This document shows, in pieces, positions 1 through 7,498 of a stretch of DNA of 18,511 bases. A program made the translations under genes and the position numbers. This DNA comes from RGDT01 sp964630925. Its GTDB lineage: Bacteria; Planctomycetota; Planctomycetia; Gemmatales; Gemmataceae. The stretch is taken from NCBI GenBank assembly GCA_964630925.1, contig CAZVZK010000186.1, positions 1-18,511 of the forward strand, given 5' to 3'. Every line of letters begins with the position of its first letter. Positions within the stretch are counted from its first letter, which is position 1. The notes under the pieces are model-generated. The model had not been told where the DNA came from and did no database searches. It worked only from the letters and a program-made list of their open reading frames with translations.

Positions 1-462
1 GAGGTCCAGGTCGTCCGCCGTCACCGTGGCCGCCCTCCTCCCCTCCATCTCCTGCGCGTCCAGCGTGTCCGGGTTCGGCGTCGGCCCGGGCACGCCCCCG
101 CAGTACCTGAAGATCAGACGCGCCGCCGCCAGGTTGCCGCCCTCCGCCAGGTCCGCGACCTTGTCCGCGATCCGCATCAGCCTCTCGCGCGGCACCGCGG
201 CGCAGATGGCGGCGCGCATGGCGGCGACGTGTCGGGCGAAGGGGTTGCCGGGGCCGCCCCTGTTCCCAGGCATGAACCGCCCGCACTCCAGGCGGATGTA
301 CGGGTCCCCCTCGTTGTCCCGCTCTTCCGCCGGGCCGGCCGCCGTGCCGCCCACCCCCAAGCCCGTCTCGCCGTCGGCGTGCCCGTCGTGCGCCCCGCCG
401 TTGGTGTGCGCCACGCCGTTGGTGTGGCCGTTCTTCTCCGGATCGTTGATCCTCACGCTCAT
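1..462 (-). CDS. Hypothetical protein with GRFxPGNxGGPGNPFA motif (partial, C-terminus off window)
   Basis: An open minus-strand frame runs from ATG at 462 to the left edge: 154 codons with no stop, so the C-terminus is missing. A Shine-Dalgarno GGAAGG lies about 10 bases before the start. The first ~45 residues are low-complexity and rich in Gly, Asn, His and Glu. They are followed by GRFMPGNRGGPGNPFARH and a helical stretch (AAMRAAICAAV...LAEGGNLAAARLIFRY). This resembles planctomycete hypothetical proteins related to DUF5681, whose family shows a PGxxGNPxG-type motif; such proteins are sometimes found near phage terminase genes. The function is unknown, and the DUF5681 relation is by motif resemblance only. 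The 204 bp between it and the M15-type gene hold only a small inverted repeat (CCGCAT 505-510 / ATGCGG 524-529) and no convincing promoter. Confidence 0.75.
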   Translation of the reverse strand, partial: MSVRINDPEKNGHTNGVAHTNGGAHDGHADGETGLGVGGTAAGPAEERDNEGDPYIRLECGRFMPGNRGGPGNPFARHVAAMRAAICAAVPRERLMRIADKVADLAEGGNLAAARLIFRYCGGVPGPTPNPDTLDAQEMEGRRAATVTADDLDL

Positions 463-666
463 CTGTGCGTCACCTTCCGAACGGTGCAGGGGCGCTGGGA
501 TGCCCCGCATCGCGCATTAAACCATGCGGCGCACAATCTTCGATGAGCAGTTTGGAGGACGATCAGCGCCGTCGCCCAGTGTCGCTCACATTCCCCATGC
601 ACGCCGCCTGGTGGGCGTCCTCACCGCGCTCCCGGACCCCACCCGTCACACGTCGCGCCGGCACAC

Positions 667-1608
667 TCACCCCGCCGCCTCCACATGCCACGGCTCCGAC
701 GCCATCGGCCGGTGCAGCCCGAACCGCTTCAGATACTGGTCGAGCGTCCCCGCCCCCTTCTCGTGCAACTTCTGCTTCAGCGTGTCGAGCTGCGCCTGCC
801 CCAGGTCGCTCGCCGCCCCCGCGATGTGGTTCGACCGATTCCCGCCGCACTTGCACGGGCTCGCGCACCCCTGATACCCCGGCGCCACCATCGCGCTGTG
901 CGCATCGTTCGGCCGGTTCTTCGCCTTCGCGATCCCCGCCGCCTTCAAGATCTCCAGCGCCCGCTGCCGCGTCCGGTCCTTATCCGGCCCCTTCCCCCCC
1001 GCCCAGCCGTCGCCCTCCCGCACCGGCACCCGGCCCTTCGCGTCGCGCAAAAAGTCCGCCCAGTTGACGTGCTCCCACACCGTCGCCGCGCTCTCCAAAT
1101 GCGACCACTTGATCACATGATCCCCCTCCCACAGCTCGTGGTGCTCCGGCTTCCGCCCCGCGAAACTGTTGTAATAGATCATGTGCGCGACGTGCCACCG
1201 CTGCGCGTCCTCCGGCCTGCGGAACTCCGTCCCCGCGGTGATCGTCACCCCGTACACCGCCTTCGCATCCGCCAGGAACGCCGCCAGCCTCTCCTGGAAC
1301 CCCTTCCCCGCCGGGTTGAACGGCGTCGGCGCCGGCGCCGCCGGGTCGTTCAGCTTCCGCAGCGTCGTCCCGCCCGGATCGACGCGCCCGTCCGGCATCC
1401 GCATCCCCACCACCTTCTGCTGGAACGCCTTGATCGCCTGGATCATCTGCGGCGACACCACCCCGTTCACCGGCACCGCCGGGTAGCCGCCCCGCCCCGT
1501 GTGCGCGTTCAGCAGCCGCTGCACGGCCTCCACGTCCGCCCGGTTGTTGACCGCCCCCGGCGCCGCGCCGACGGCCCCCCTGATGTCGTGGCTCATGCTC
1601 AGCGCCAT
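667..1608 (-). CDS. Peptidoglycan-binding domain / M15-type zinc peptidase
   Basis: This 313-residue protein probably cleaves or binds peptidoglycan. Residues ~20-88 form a PG_binding_1-like domain (NNRADVEAVQRLLNAH, VNGVVSPQMIQAIKAFQQ). The C-terminal half carries the M15 (VanY/DD-carboxypeptidase-like) zinc signature. SNHIAGAASD (259-268) gives ligands His261 and Asp268, and EPWH (305-308) gives catalytic Glu305 and ligand His308. EFRRPEDAQ (128-136) fits the substrate-binding Arg/Gln region. A ~100-residue insert (150-250) and a Cys cluster (Cys248, Cys252, Cys254) are unusual for compact M15 enzymes. I chose the ATG at 1608 because the first domain starts soon after it and a G-rich SD-like run precedes it; the frame stays open upstream to 1731 with no family sequence. 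No signal peptide is visible, so export would need lysis, a phage-type route or a specialised system. It is transcribed divergently from the TolC-like gene. Confidence 0.8.
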   Translation of the reverse strand: MALSMSHDIRGAVGAAPGAVNNRADVEAVQRLLNAHTGRGGYPAVPVNGVVSPQMIQAIKAFQQKVVGMRMPDGRVDPGGTTLRKLNDPAAPAPTPFNPAGKGFQERLAAFLADAKAVYGVTITAGTEFRRPEDAQRWHVAHMIYYNSFAGRKPEHHELWEGDHVIKWSHLESAATVWEHVNWADFLRDAKGRVPVREGDGWAGGKGPDKDRTRQRALEILKAAGIAKAKNRPNDAHSAMVAPGYQGCASPCKCGGNRSNHIAGAASDLGQAQLDTLKQKLHEKGAGTLDQYLKRFGLHRPMASEPWHVEAAG

Positions 1609-1716
1609 GCGGATACCCCCGTCGTGCGTCCTCCGGGCCGGCCCACGCCGCCCCACACGGGGGAAATGCGGAACGCCCCCCGCCCGACTTGAATGAATTC
1701 CGCGCGCCATCACCAC

Positions 1717-1740
1717 CGATACAGACCGCAAGGTCTATCG
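1717..1740 (+). promoter_or_regulatory. 5'-leader hairpin with GCAA tetraloop before the TolC-like gene
   Basis: CGATACAGACC (1717-1727), loop GCAA (1728-1731) and GGTCTATCG (1732-1740) form an inverted repeat with one or two unpaired bases on the left arm. The loop is a GNRA tetraloop closed by C-G, which in RNA would be a stable hairpin. It ends just before the Shine-Dalgarno GAGGGACG (1744-1751) of the gene starting at 1757. It could be an RNA element in the leader or a dyad operator for a regulator in this divergent intergenic region. No convincing -35/-10 pair could be fixed here. Confidence 0.4.
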
Positions 1741-1756
1741 CGTCGAGGGACGATCC

Positions 1757-3187
1757 ATGCGCACGCTCCTACTTCTCCTCATCCCCCTCGCCGCCCGCGC
1801 CGACGACCTCCCACCCGTGACGGCCCAGCGCCCCCTCCCGATCAGCCTCGCGGCCGCACTCTCCCTCGCCGGCGCCAACCCCCTCGACATCGCCATCGCC
1901 CAGAAACGCACCGAGGCCGCCGCCGCCGACCTCACCCGCGCCGACCTCCTCTGGCTCCCAAACCTCTCCCTCGGCGCCGACTACTTCCGCCACGACGGCC
2001 AGCTCCAGGACATCGTCGGCACCGTCTTCGGCACCAGCCGCTCCGCCCTGATGGCCGGCGTCGGCCCGTCGCTCGTCCTCGCCAGCTCCGAAGCCATCTA
2101 CGCACCCCTCGCCGCCCGCCAGAACCTCCGCGCCCGCCGCGCCGAGGAGCAGGCCGCATGCAACGACTCCGCCCTCGCCGCCGCCTCCGCCTACTTCGAG
2201 GTCCAGCGCGCCCGCGGGCACCTCGCCGGCTCCGTCGAGGCCGTCAAGAGGGCCGCCGACCTCGTCGCCCGCTGCGAGAAGCTCTCCCCCGCCGTCATCC
2301 CCGACGTCGAGGTCAGCCGCGCCCGCACCGAGCTCGGCCGCCGACGCTTCGCCCTCGACTCCGCCCACGAGGCCTGGCAGGCCAACAGCGCCGACCTCGC
2401 CCGCATCCTCCGCCTCGACCCCGCCGCCCTCGTCGTCCCCGTCGAGCCCCCCCAGTTCGCCATCACCCTCCTCGACACCAAAACCCCCCTCGACGACCTC
2501 ATCGCCCTCGGCCTGACGCACCGCCCCGAATTGGCCGCCCACCAGGCCGCCGTCCAGGCCCACCTCGCCCTCCTCCAGCAGGAGCGCACCCGCCCCTTCC
2601 TCCCCACCGTCGCCCTGCGTGGCAACGCCACCAACCCCGCCGGCACCCTCGCCTTCGGCGTCTTCGGCGGCGGCATCAACTCGCGCGTCGGCAACTTCGC
2701 CCTCCGCAACAGCCTCGACCTGCAGCTCACCTGGGAGCTGCAGGCCCTCGGCCTGGGCAACCGCGCCGTCATCCGCCGCCGCCAGGCCGAGAGCGACGAG
2801 GCCTCCCTGCGCCTCGCCCGCCTCCAGGACGCCATCGCCGCCGAGGTGGTCCAGGCCCACGTCCGCGCCGAGCGCGCCGAGGCCCGCGTCCGCATCGCCG
2901 CCGCCGCCCTCAAGGACGCCCAGGACACCGCCGACAAGAGCATCGAGGGCCTGGGCCAGACGAAGCGCGCCGGCACACTCCTCGTCCTCGTGATCCGCCC
3001 CCAGGAGGCCGCCGCCGCCGTCGCCGCCCTCGACCAGGCCTACCGCGACTACTACGGCTCCGTCGCCGACTACAACCGTGCCCAGTTCCAGCTCCACCGC
3101 GCCCTCGGCCACCCGCCCGAGGCCCTGCTGGAGCACGTCCCGCCGGCGCCGAAGGAGGCTTGCGTCCCGCCCGCCCCGCCCGGATAA
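1757..3187 (+). CDS. TolC-family outer-membrane efflux protein
   Basis: This 476-residue protein is the outer-membrane channel of a tripartite efflux system. It starts with a short signal peptide (MRTLLLLLIPLAARA, likely cleaved before Asp-Asp). Two alpha-helical outer-membrane-efflux-protein repeats follow. Typical features include LPISLAAALSLAGANPLDIAIAQ near the start, long Ala/Glu/Arg-rich helices around 125-180 and 335-400, and YRDYYGSVADYNRAQFQLHRALG near the C-terminus. The length is usual for the family. The ATG at 1757 is preceded by GAGGG at a good distance and by the hairpin at 1717-1740. The gene heads a plus-strand block with the RND pump (4016) and fusion protein (7491), separated from the pump by a DUF4058 gene. 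Leucine is almost always CTC, as in the pump gene. Confidence 0.93.
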   Translation: MRTLLLLLIPLAARADDLPPVTAQRPLPISLAAALSLAGANPLDIAIAQKRTEAAAADLTRADLLWLPNLSLGADYFRHDGQLQDIVGTVFGTSRSALMAGVGPSLVLASSEAIYAPLAARQNLRARRAEEQAACNDSALAAASAYFEVQRARGHLAGSVEAVKRAADLVARCEKLSPAVIPDVEVSRARTELGRRRFALDSAHEAWQANSADLARILRLDPAALVVPVEPPQFAITLLDTKTPLDDLIALGLTHRPELAAHQAAVQAHLALLQQERTRPFLPTVALRGNATNPAGTLAFGVFGGGINSRVGNFALRNSLDLQLTWELQALGLGNRAVIRRRQAESDEASLRLARLQDAIAAEVVQAHVRAERAEARVRIAAAALKDAQDTADKSIEGLGQTKRAGTLLVLVIRPQEAAAAVAALDQAYRDYYGSVADYNRAQFQLHRALGHPPEALLEHVPPAPKEACVPPAPPG

Positions 3188-3188
3188 T
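3160..3188 (+). promoter_or_regulatory. Candidate promoter of the first DUF4058 gene
   Basis: TTGCGT (3160-3165) and GATAAT (3183-3188) are separated by exactly 17 bp and overlap the last codons and stop of the TolC-like gene. GATAAT matches 5 of 6 bases of the sigma-70 -10 consensus; the -35 hexamer matches only at TTG. The -10-like box ends 20 bases before the ATG of the DUF4058 gene. The second DUF4058 gene has a similar box (TAGAAT) 21 bases before its ATG. This suggests that each DUF4058 gene can be transcribed independently. It is a sequence-only prediction. Confidence 0.35.
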
Positions 3189-3208
3189 GCCGGGGAGGAG
3201 GGCACGCC

Positions 3209-3964
3209 ATGCCGCTACACGACTGGACGCGGATGGTGGAGGTCGGGATGTTCCCCCATTTCCACCACGGCTGGATCGACACGCTCGGGCGGATGCTCAA
3301 TGACCGCTACCTGCCGCCCGAGTATTACGCCGCCGCCGAGGTGGTCGCAGGGAGCTTCGTCCCCGACGTGCTGACGCTCAACCTCCCTGATGAATGGTCC
3401 GGGGATACGGGGGGGCCGGGGGTCGCGGTCCAACCGCGTCCGGCAGCCACGGCGGAGATCGCCTCCTCTCGCCTCCCCTCCCGCCGCGGGGCCAGCGTCG
3501 TCGTCCGGCACTCGTCCGGGGACCGCCCCGTCGCCGTCATCGAGGTCTTGTCCCCGTCGAACAAGGCGCCGGCCGACGCCCTCGGGATCTTCGTCCGCAA
3601 GGCCGAGGACCTGCTCCGCCACGACATCCACCTCCTCATCCTCGACCTCCTGCCGCCGGGCCGGCACGACCCCGACGGCCCGCACGCGGCCATCTGGGGG
3701 CGGACCTTCCGCCGCCGCTACCGCCTCCCCGCGCCCGGCCTGAGGACCTTCGCCTCCTACGAGAGCGACACGCGCATCCGGGCCTACGTCCACCACCGCG
3801 AGGTCGGCCATGACCTGCCCGAGGTGCCGCTCTTCCTCGCCCCGAATCAGTGCATCACCGTCCCCCTGGAGGAGACGTACCGCGTCGCCTACGCCGGCTT
3901 CCCCGCACGCTGGCGGGCCGTGCTGGAGGCCGCGCCGGTTGTTCCGTCCGTGCCGGTTGAGTAA
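3209..3964 (+). CDS. DUF4058 family protein (copy A)
   Basis: This 251-residue protein opens with the hallmark MPLHDWT. It contains the family core IEVLSPSNK (111-119), HLLILDLLPPGRHDP (141-155) and FASYESDTRIRAYV (181-194). The function is unknown. The IEVLSPSNK segment resembles the core of Uma2/DUF820 proteins of the PD-(D/E)XK nuclease-like fold, but that kinship is only inferred here. A strong SD (GGGGAGGAGGG) precedes the ATG. The gene sits 21 bp after the TolC-like gene and 51 bp before the RND pump, so it interrupts an otherwise standard efflux operon. Paralogue B lies at 8757-9470, immediately after the fusion-protein gene. A Gly/Pro-rich linker at ~60-95 differs between the two. No signal peptide or membrane segment is seen, so it is probably cytoplasmic. 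Confidence 0.88.
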   Translation: MPLHDWTRMVEVGMFPHFHHGWIDTLGRMLNDRYLPPEYYAAAEVVAGSFVPDVLTLNLPDEWSGDTGGPGVAVQPRPAATAEIASSRLPSRRGASVVVRHSSGDRPVAVIEVLSPSNKAPADALGIFVRKAEDLLRHDIHLLILDLLPPGRHDPDGPHAAIWGRTFRRRYRLPAPGLRTFASYESDTRIRAYVHHREVGHDLPEVPLFLAPNQCITVPLEETYRVAYAGFPARWRAVLEAAPVVPSVPVE

Positions 3965-4015
3965 TCCCTGACGTGCGCATTCTTCACCTGACACCCCACC
4001 CCGCGGCCGGGTAAG

Positions 4016-7000
4016 ATGGGCAAAATGAATCCCATCGAATTCGCCCTCCGCCGACCCGTCACCATCGCCGTCCTCATGATCGCCCTCTGCGGCGCCGGCG
4101 CCCTCGCCGTCACCCGCATGAAGGTCGACATCTTCCCCCCCCTCGACCTCCCCGTCGTCTACGTCTGCCAGCCCTACGGCGGCATGGACCCCCAGCAGAT
4201 GGAGGGCCTCCTCGCCAACTTCTACGAATACCACTTCCTCTACATCAACGGCATCCACCACGTCGAGTCGAAGAACGTCCAGGGCGTCTCCCTGATGAAG
4301 CTCTTCTTCCACCCCGGCACCGACATGGCCCAGGCCCTCGCCGAGACCGTCGGCTACGTCAACCGCTCCCGCGCCTTCATGCCCCCCGGCACCGTCCCCC
4401 CCTTCATCATGCGCTTCGACACCGGCAGCGTGCCCGTGGGTTACCTCGTCCTCTCCTCCGACACACGCACCGTCGGCGAGATCCAGAACCAGGCCCTCTT
4501 CCGCGTCCGACCCATGTTCGCCTCCATCCCCGGCGTCTCCGCCCCGCCCCCCTTCGGCGGCAGCGCACGCACCGTCGTCGTCCGCGCCGAGCCAGACAAG
4601 CTCAAGGCCTACGGCGTCTCACCCGACGACGTCATCAAGGCCCTCTCCGCCGGCAACACGGTGAGCCCCTCCGGCAGCATCCGCACCCCCACCACCATGC
4701 CCCTCGTCCCCGCCGACGCCATGGTCGTCCACCCCCCCGACCTCGGCAAGATCCAGGTCAAGCCCGGAGTCTTCCTCCGCGACGTCGCCCCCAGCATCGG
4801 CGTCGGCACCGACATCACCACCGGCTACGCCCTCGTCAACGGACGCCGCGCCGTCTACCTCCTCGTCACCAAACGCGCCAACGCCAGCACCCTCGACGTC
4901 GTCCGCCGCCTCAAGGCCGACCTGCCGAAGATGCAGGCCAGCCTCCCCCCCGACATCAAGGTCAGCTTCCAGCTCGACCAGTCCCCCTACGTCACCAACG
5001 CCATGTGGAACGTCGGCATCGAGGGCGCCCTCGCCGCCGCCCTCGTCGGCCTCATGGTCCTCCTCTTCCTCCGCGATTGGCGATCCGTCCTCGTCGTCGT
5101 CCTCAACATCCCCCTCGCCCTCCTCGGCGCCCTCGTCGCCCTCTGGCTCTCCGGCCAGTCCATCAACCTCATGACCCTCGGCGGCCTCGCCCTCGCCGTC
5201 GGCATCCTCGTGGACGAGGCCACGGTCGAGGTCGAGAACATCCACACCCAAATGAAAGAGGCTCCGAACCTCCCCGCCGCCGTCCTCCGCGGCAACCGCG
5301 AGACCGCCGTCCCCCGCCTCCTCGCCATGCTCTGCATCCTCGCCGTCTTCACCCCCGCCTTCTTCCTCGACGGCGCCGCCCGCAACCTGTTCGTCCCCCT
5401 GTCGCTCGCCGTCGGCTTCGCCATGATCGCCAGCTACCTCCTCTCCAGCACCCTCGTCCCCGTCCTTTGCGTCTGGCTCCTGAAGAAGCACCAGGAAGAC
5501 CACGCCGACAAGAAGGGCGCCATGCAATCCCTGGTCGAGCGCCTCGCCGCCGCCGCCGTCGCGACGCGCCGGCTGACCGTCCCCGCCTACCTCGCCGGCG
5601 CCGCCGCCGTGGCGATCCTCCTCGGCACGCTCCTCGGCCTGGAGATCTTCCCCCAGGCGGACACCGGCCAGTTCCAGCTCCGCCTCAAGGCCCCCGACGG
5701 CACACGCATCGAGCAGACCGAGGCCCTCACGAAGGAGGCCCTCCGCTACATCCACGAGCAAGAGGCCCCCATCGACATCTCGCTCGGCTACGTCGGCGTC
5801 GTCCCCCCCAGCTTCCCCATCAACTCCGTCTACCTGTGGATGGGCGGCCCCGAGGAGGCCGCCATCCGCGTCCGCCTCAAGCACGGCGGCCCGCCCGTCG
5901 AGGCCCTCAAGAAACGCCTGCGTGACAACCTCGGCCCCCACCTCCGCGAGTGGGCACGCAAACGCTGGATCGGCGAGGGCGTCCCCCCGCACCGCGCCGC
6001 CGCCCTCGTCGAGAACATCCGCCTCTCCTTCGAGCCCGCCGACATCGTCAACGAGGTCATGAGCTTCGGCTCCCCCACCCCCGTCGAGGTCGTCGTCTCC
6101 GGCCCCAGGATGGCCGACAACCGGCTCCACGCCGCCAAGGTCCGCCAGGCCCTCTCCCGCGTCCCCTCCCTCCGTGACCTGCAATACGGCCAGTCCCTCG
6201 ACTACCCCACCATCGACGTGTCCATCGACCGCGAGAAGGCCGGCATGGCCGGCGTCACCGCCGAGGACGTCGCCCGCTCCCTCGTCGCCGCCACCTCGTC
6301 CAGCCGCTTCGTCGTCCCCATCTACTGGCGCGACCCGAATGACGGCATCGGCTACCAGGTCCAGGTCGAGATCCCCCAGGCCCGTATGAGGTCCGCCCGC
6401 GACATCGAGGAGGTCCCCGTCAAGGCCGCCGTCCTCCTCCGCGACGTGGCCGGGGTGAAGGAGGGCACCATGCCCGGCCAGATCGACCGCTACAACATGC
6501 GCCGCCTCGTCAGCATGACCGCCAACATCGAGGGCGAGGACCTCGGCCGCGTCGCCTCCCGCATCGCCACCGCCCTCGCCTCCGTCGGCGACCCCCCCGC
6601 CGGCGTCCAGGTGGACGTCCGCGGCCAGGTCACCCCCATGCGCGAGATGTTCGGCCCCCTCGTCTTCGACCCGCCCTGGAAGGTGCCTGTGACGCAGTGG
6701 CTCCAGGGCCTCTCGGGCGGCCTCATCGTCGCCGTCCTCGTGATCTTCCTCCTCCTCACCGGCTACTTCCAGTCGTTCCGCCTCTCCCTCGCCGCCGTCG
6801 CCGCCGTCCCCGCCGTCCTCGCCGGCGTCGTCCTCGCCCTCCTGTTGACCAGCACGACGTTGAACATCCAGTCGTTCATGGGCGCGATCATGGCCATCGG
6901 CGTGGCCGTCGCCAACGCCATCCTCCTCGTCACCTTCGCCGAGAAGTACCGGCGTGAAGGTGTGCCGGCCTGGGAGGCGGGGGTGAAGGCCGCGACGGCG

Positions 7001-7267
7001 CGCATGCGCCCCATCCTGATGACCGCCCTGGCCATGATCGCCGGCATGATGCCGATGGCCCTCGGCCTCGGCGAGGGCGGCGGCCAGACCGCCCCCCTGG
7101 GCCGCGCCGTCGTGGGCGGCCTGATCGCCTCCACCTTCGCGACCCTGCTGATCCTGCCCGCGGCGTTCGCCCTCCTGATGGCCGGCGCCCCGGCCGCGTC
7201 GCCGTCACTGTCACCGACCGACCCCGAGAGCCCCCACTACGATCCGACGGAGGTGAGCCATGCGTGA
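4016..7267 (+). CDS. RND-family efflux transporter, inner-membrane pump (AcrB/HAE1-like)
   Basis: This 1083-residue protein has full RND length and should export a substrate from periplasm or inner membrane through the TolC-like channel using proton flow. TM1 starts at RRPVTIAVLMIALCGAGALAV; two large periplasmic porter regions and two TM bundles follow. TM4 contains GILVDEATVEVENI with Asp400-Glu401, where AcrB has the Asp-Asp pair. In TM10 the segment GVAVANAILLVTFA (962 onward) has Ala966 where AcrB has the proton-relay Lys940. The relay is therefore non-canonical and substrate class (drug versus metal) cannot be assigned. The start could be ATG 4016 or the in-frame ATG 4025 (MNPIEFALRRP); no strong SD decides it. 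The stop TGA (7265-7267) lies just before the repeat element at 7270. Confidence 0.93.
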   Translation: MGKMNPIEFALRRPVTIAVLMIALCGAGALAVTRMKVDIFPPLDLPVVYVCQPYGGMDPQQMEGLLANFYEYHFLYINGIHHVESKNVQGVSLMKLFFHPGTDMAQALAETVGYVNRSRAFMPPGTVPPFIMRFDTGSVPVGYLVLSSDTRTVGEIQNQALFRVRPMFASIPGVSAPPPFGGSARTVVVRAEPDKLKAYGVSPDDVIKALSAGNTVSPSGSIRTPTTMPLVPADAMVVHPPDLGKIQVKPGVFLRDVAPSIGVGTDITTGYALVNGRRAVYLLVTKRANASTLDVVRRLKADLPKMQASLPPDIKVSFQLDQSPYVTNAMWNVGIEGALAAALVGLMVLLFLRDWRSVLVVVLNIPLALLGALVALWLSGQSINLMTLGGLALAVGILVDEATVEVENIHTQMKEAPNLPAAVLRGNRETAVPRLLAMLCILAVFTPAFFLDGAARNLFVPLSLAVGFAMIASYLLSSTLVPVLCVWLLKKHQEDHADKKGAMQSLVERLAAAAVATRRLTVPAYLAGAAAVAILLGTLLGLEIFPQADTGQFQLRLKAPDGTRIEQTEALTKEALRYIHEQEAPIDISLGYVGVVPPSFPINSVYLWMGGPEEAAIRVRLKHGGPPVEALKKRLRDNLGPHLREWARKRWIGEGVPPHRAAALVENIRLSFEPADIVNEVMSFGSPTPVEVVVSGPRMADNRLHAAKVRQALSRVPSLRDLQYGQSLDYPTIDVSIDREKAGMAGVTAEDVARSLVAATSSSRFVVPIYWRDPNDGIGYQVQVEIPQARMRSARDIEEVPVKAAVLLRDVAGVKEGTMPGQIDRYNMRRLVSMTANIEGEDLGRVASRIATALASVGDPPAGVQVDVRGQVTPMREMFGPLVFDPPWKVPVTQWLQGLSGGLIVAVLVIFLLLTGYFQSFRLSLAAVAAVPAVLAGVVLALLLTSTTLNIQSFMGAIMAIGVAVANAILLVTFAEKYRREGVPAWEAGVKAATARMRPILMTALAMIAGMMPMALGLGEGGGQTAPLGRAVVGGLIASTFATLLILPAAFALLMAGAPAASPSLSPTDPESPHYDPTEVSHA

Positions 7268-7269
7268 GG

Positions 7270-7498
7270 CTACCCCACCCCCTAACCCCCTCCGCGCTGC
7301 GAGCTGGGGGCGAGACGCCCCCAGACCCCCAATGGCGGAGAGGGGGGATCGCAAGAGCGTCGATTTCTGCGGAGGGGCGAGCGCACCGTCCTCTGAATCG
7401 CTTCGTCCGACAAGAAACGCGCACACTACCCCTCCGCGCAGGCGATGCTCTGACGACTCCCCCTCTCCGAAGCGGAGAGGGGGCTGGGGGGTGAGGTT
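7270..7498 (+). repeat. MITE-like palindromic intercistronic repeat, copy 1
   Basis: This ~229 bp element runs from CTACCCCACCCCCTAACCCC to GGGGGCTGGGGGGTGAGGTT; the ends are imperfect inverted repeats. It matches copy 2 (16388-16613) in the opposite absolute orientation. The block 7294-7358 is 64/65 identical to the reverse complement of 16528-16592. It includes a hairpin CTGGGGGCG AGA CGCCCCCAG near the left end and CCCCTCTCCG AAG CGGAGAGGGG near the right end. It lies between the RND pump stop (7267) and the fusion-protein coding sequence. Its right end supplies the likely GTG start (7491) and the G-rich run before it. It encodes no transposase, so it would be non-autonomous. It resembles the CCTCACCCCCTAACCCCCTC-type repeats scattered in some planctomycete and cyanobacterial genomes. 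Confidence 0.8.

Noticed and set aside
463..666. Possible small plus-strand gene starting near 524
   Set aside because: The frame runs into the antisense of the M15-type gene, has no SD at proper distance, and its composition is shadow-like.
685..1692. Plus-strand 335-codon frame opposite the M15-type gene
   Set aside because: Arg/Pro/His-rich shadow; the minus-strand frame carries intact zinc-peptidase motifs.
1693..3303. Long plus-strand frame rich in Arg/Pro over the TolC-like gene
   Set aside because: Low-complexity Arg/Pro/His composition typical of a shifted frame of a GC-rich gene; the overlapping frame encodes a clear TolC protein with SD and signal peptide.
4619..6184. 521-codon antisense frame inside the RND pump gene
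   Set aside because: Composition is Gly/Asp/Glu/Val-rich mirror of the RND coding strand, with no recognisable domain; it is an antisense shadow.
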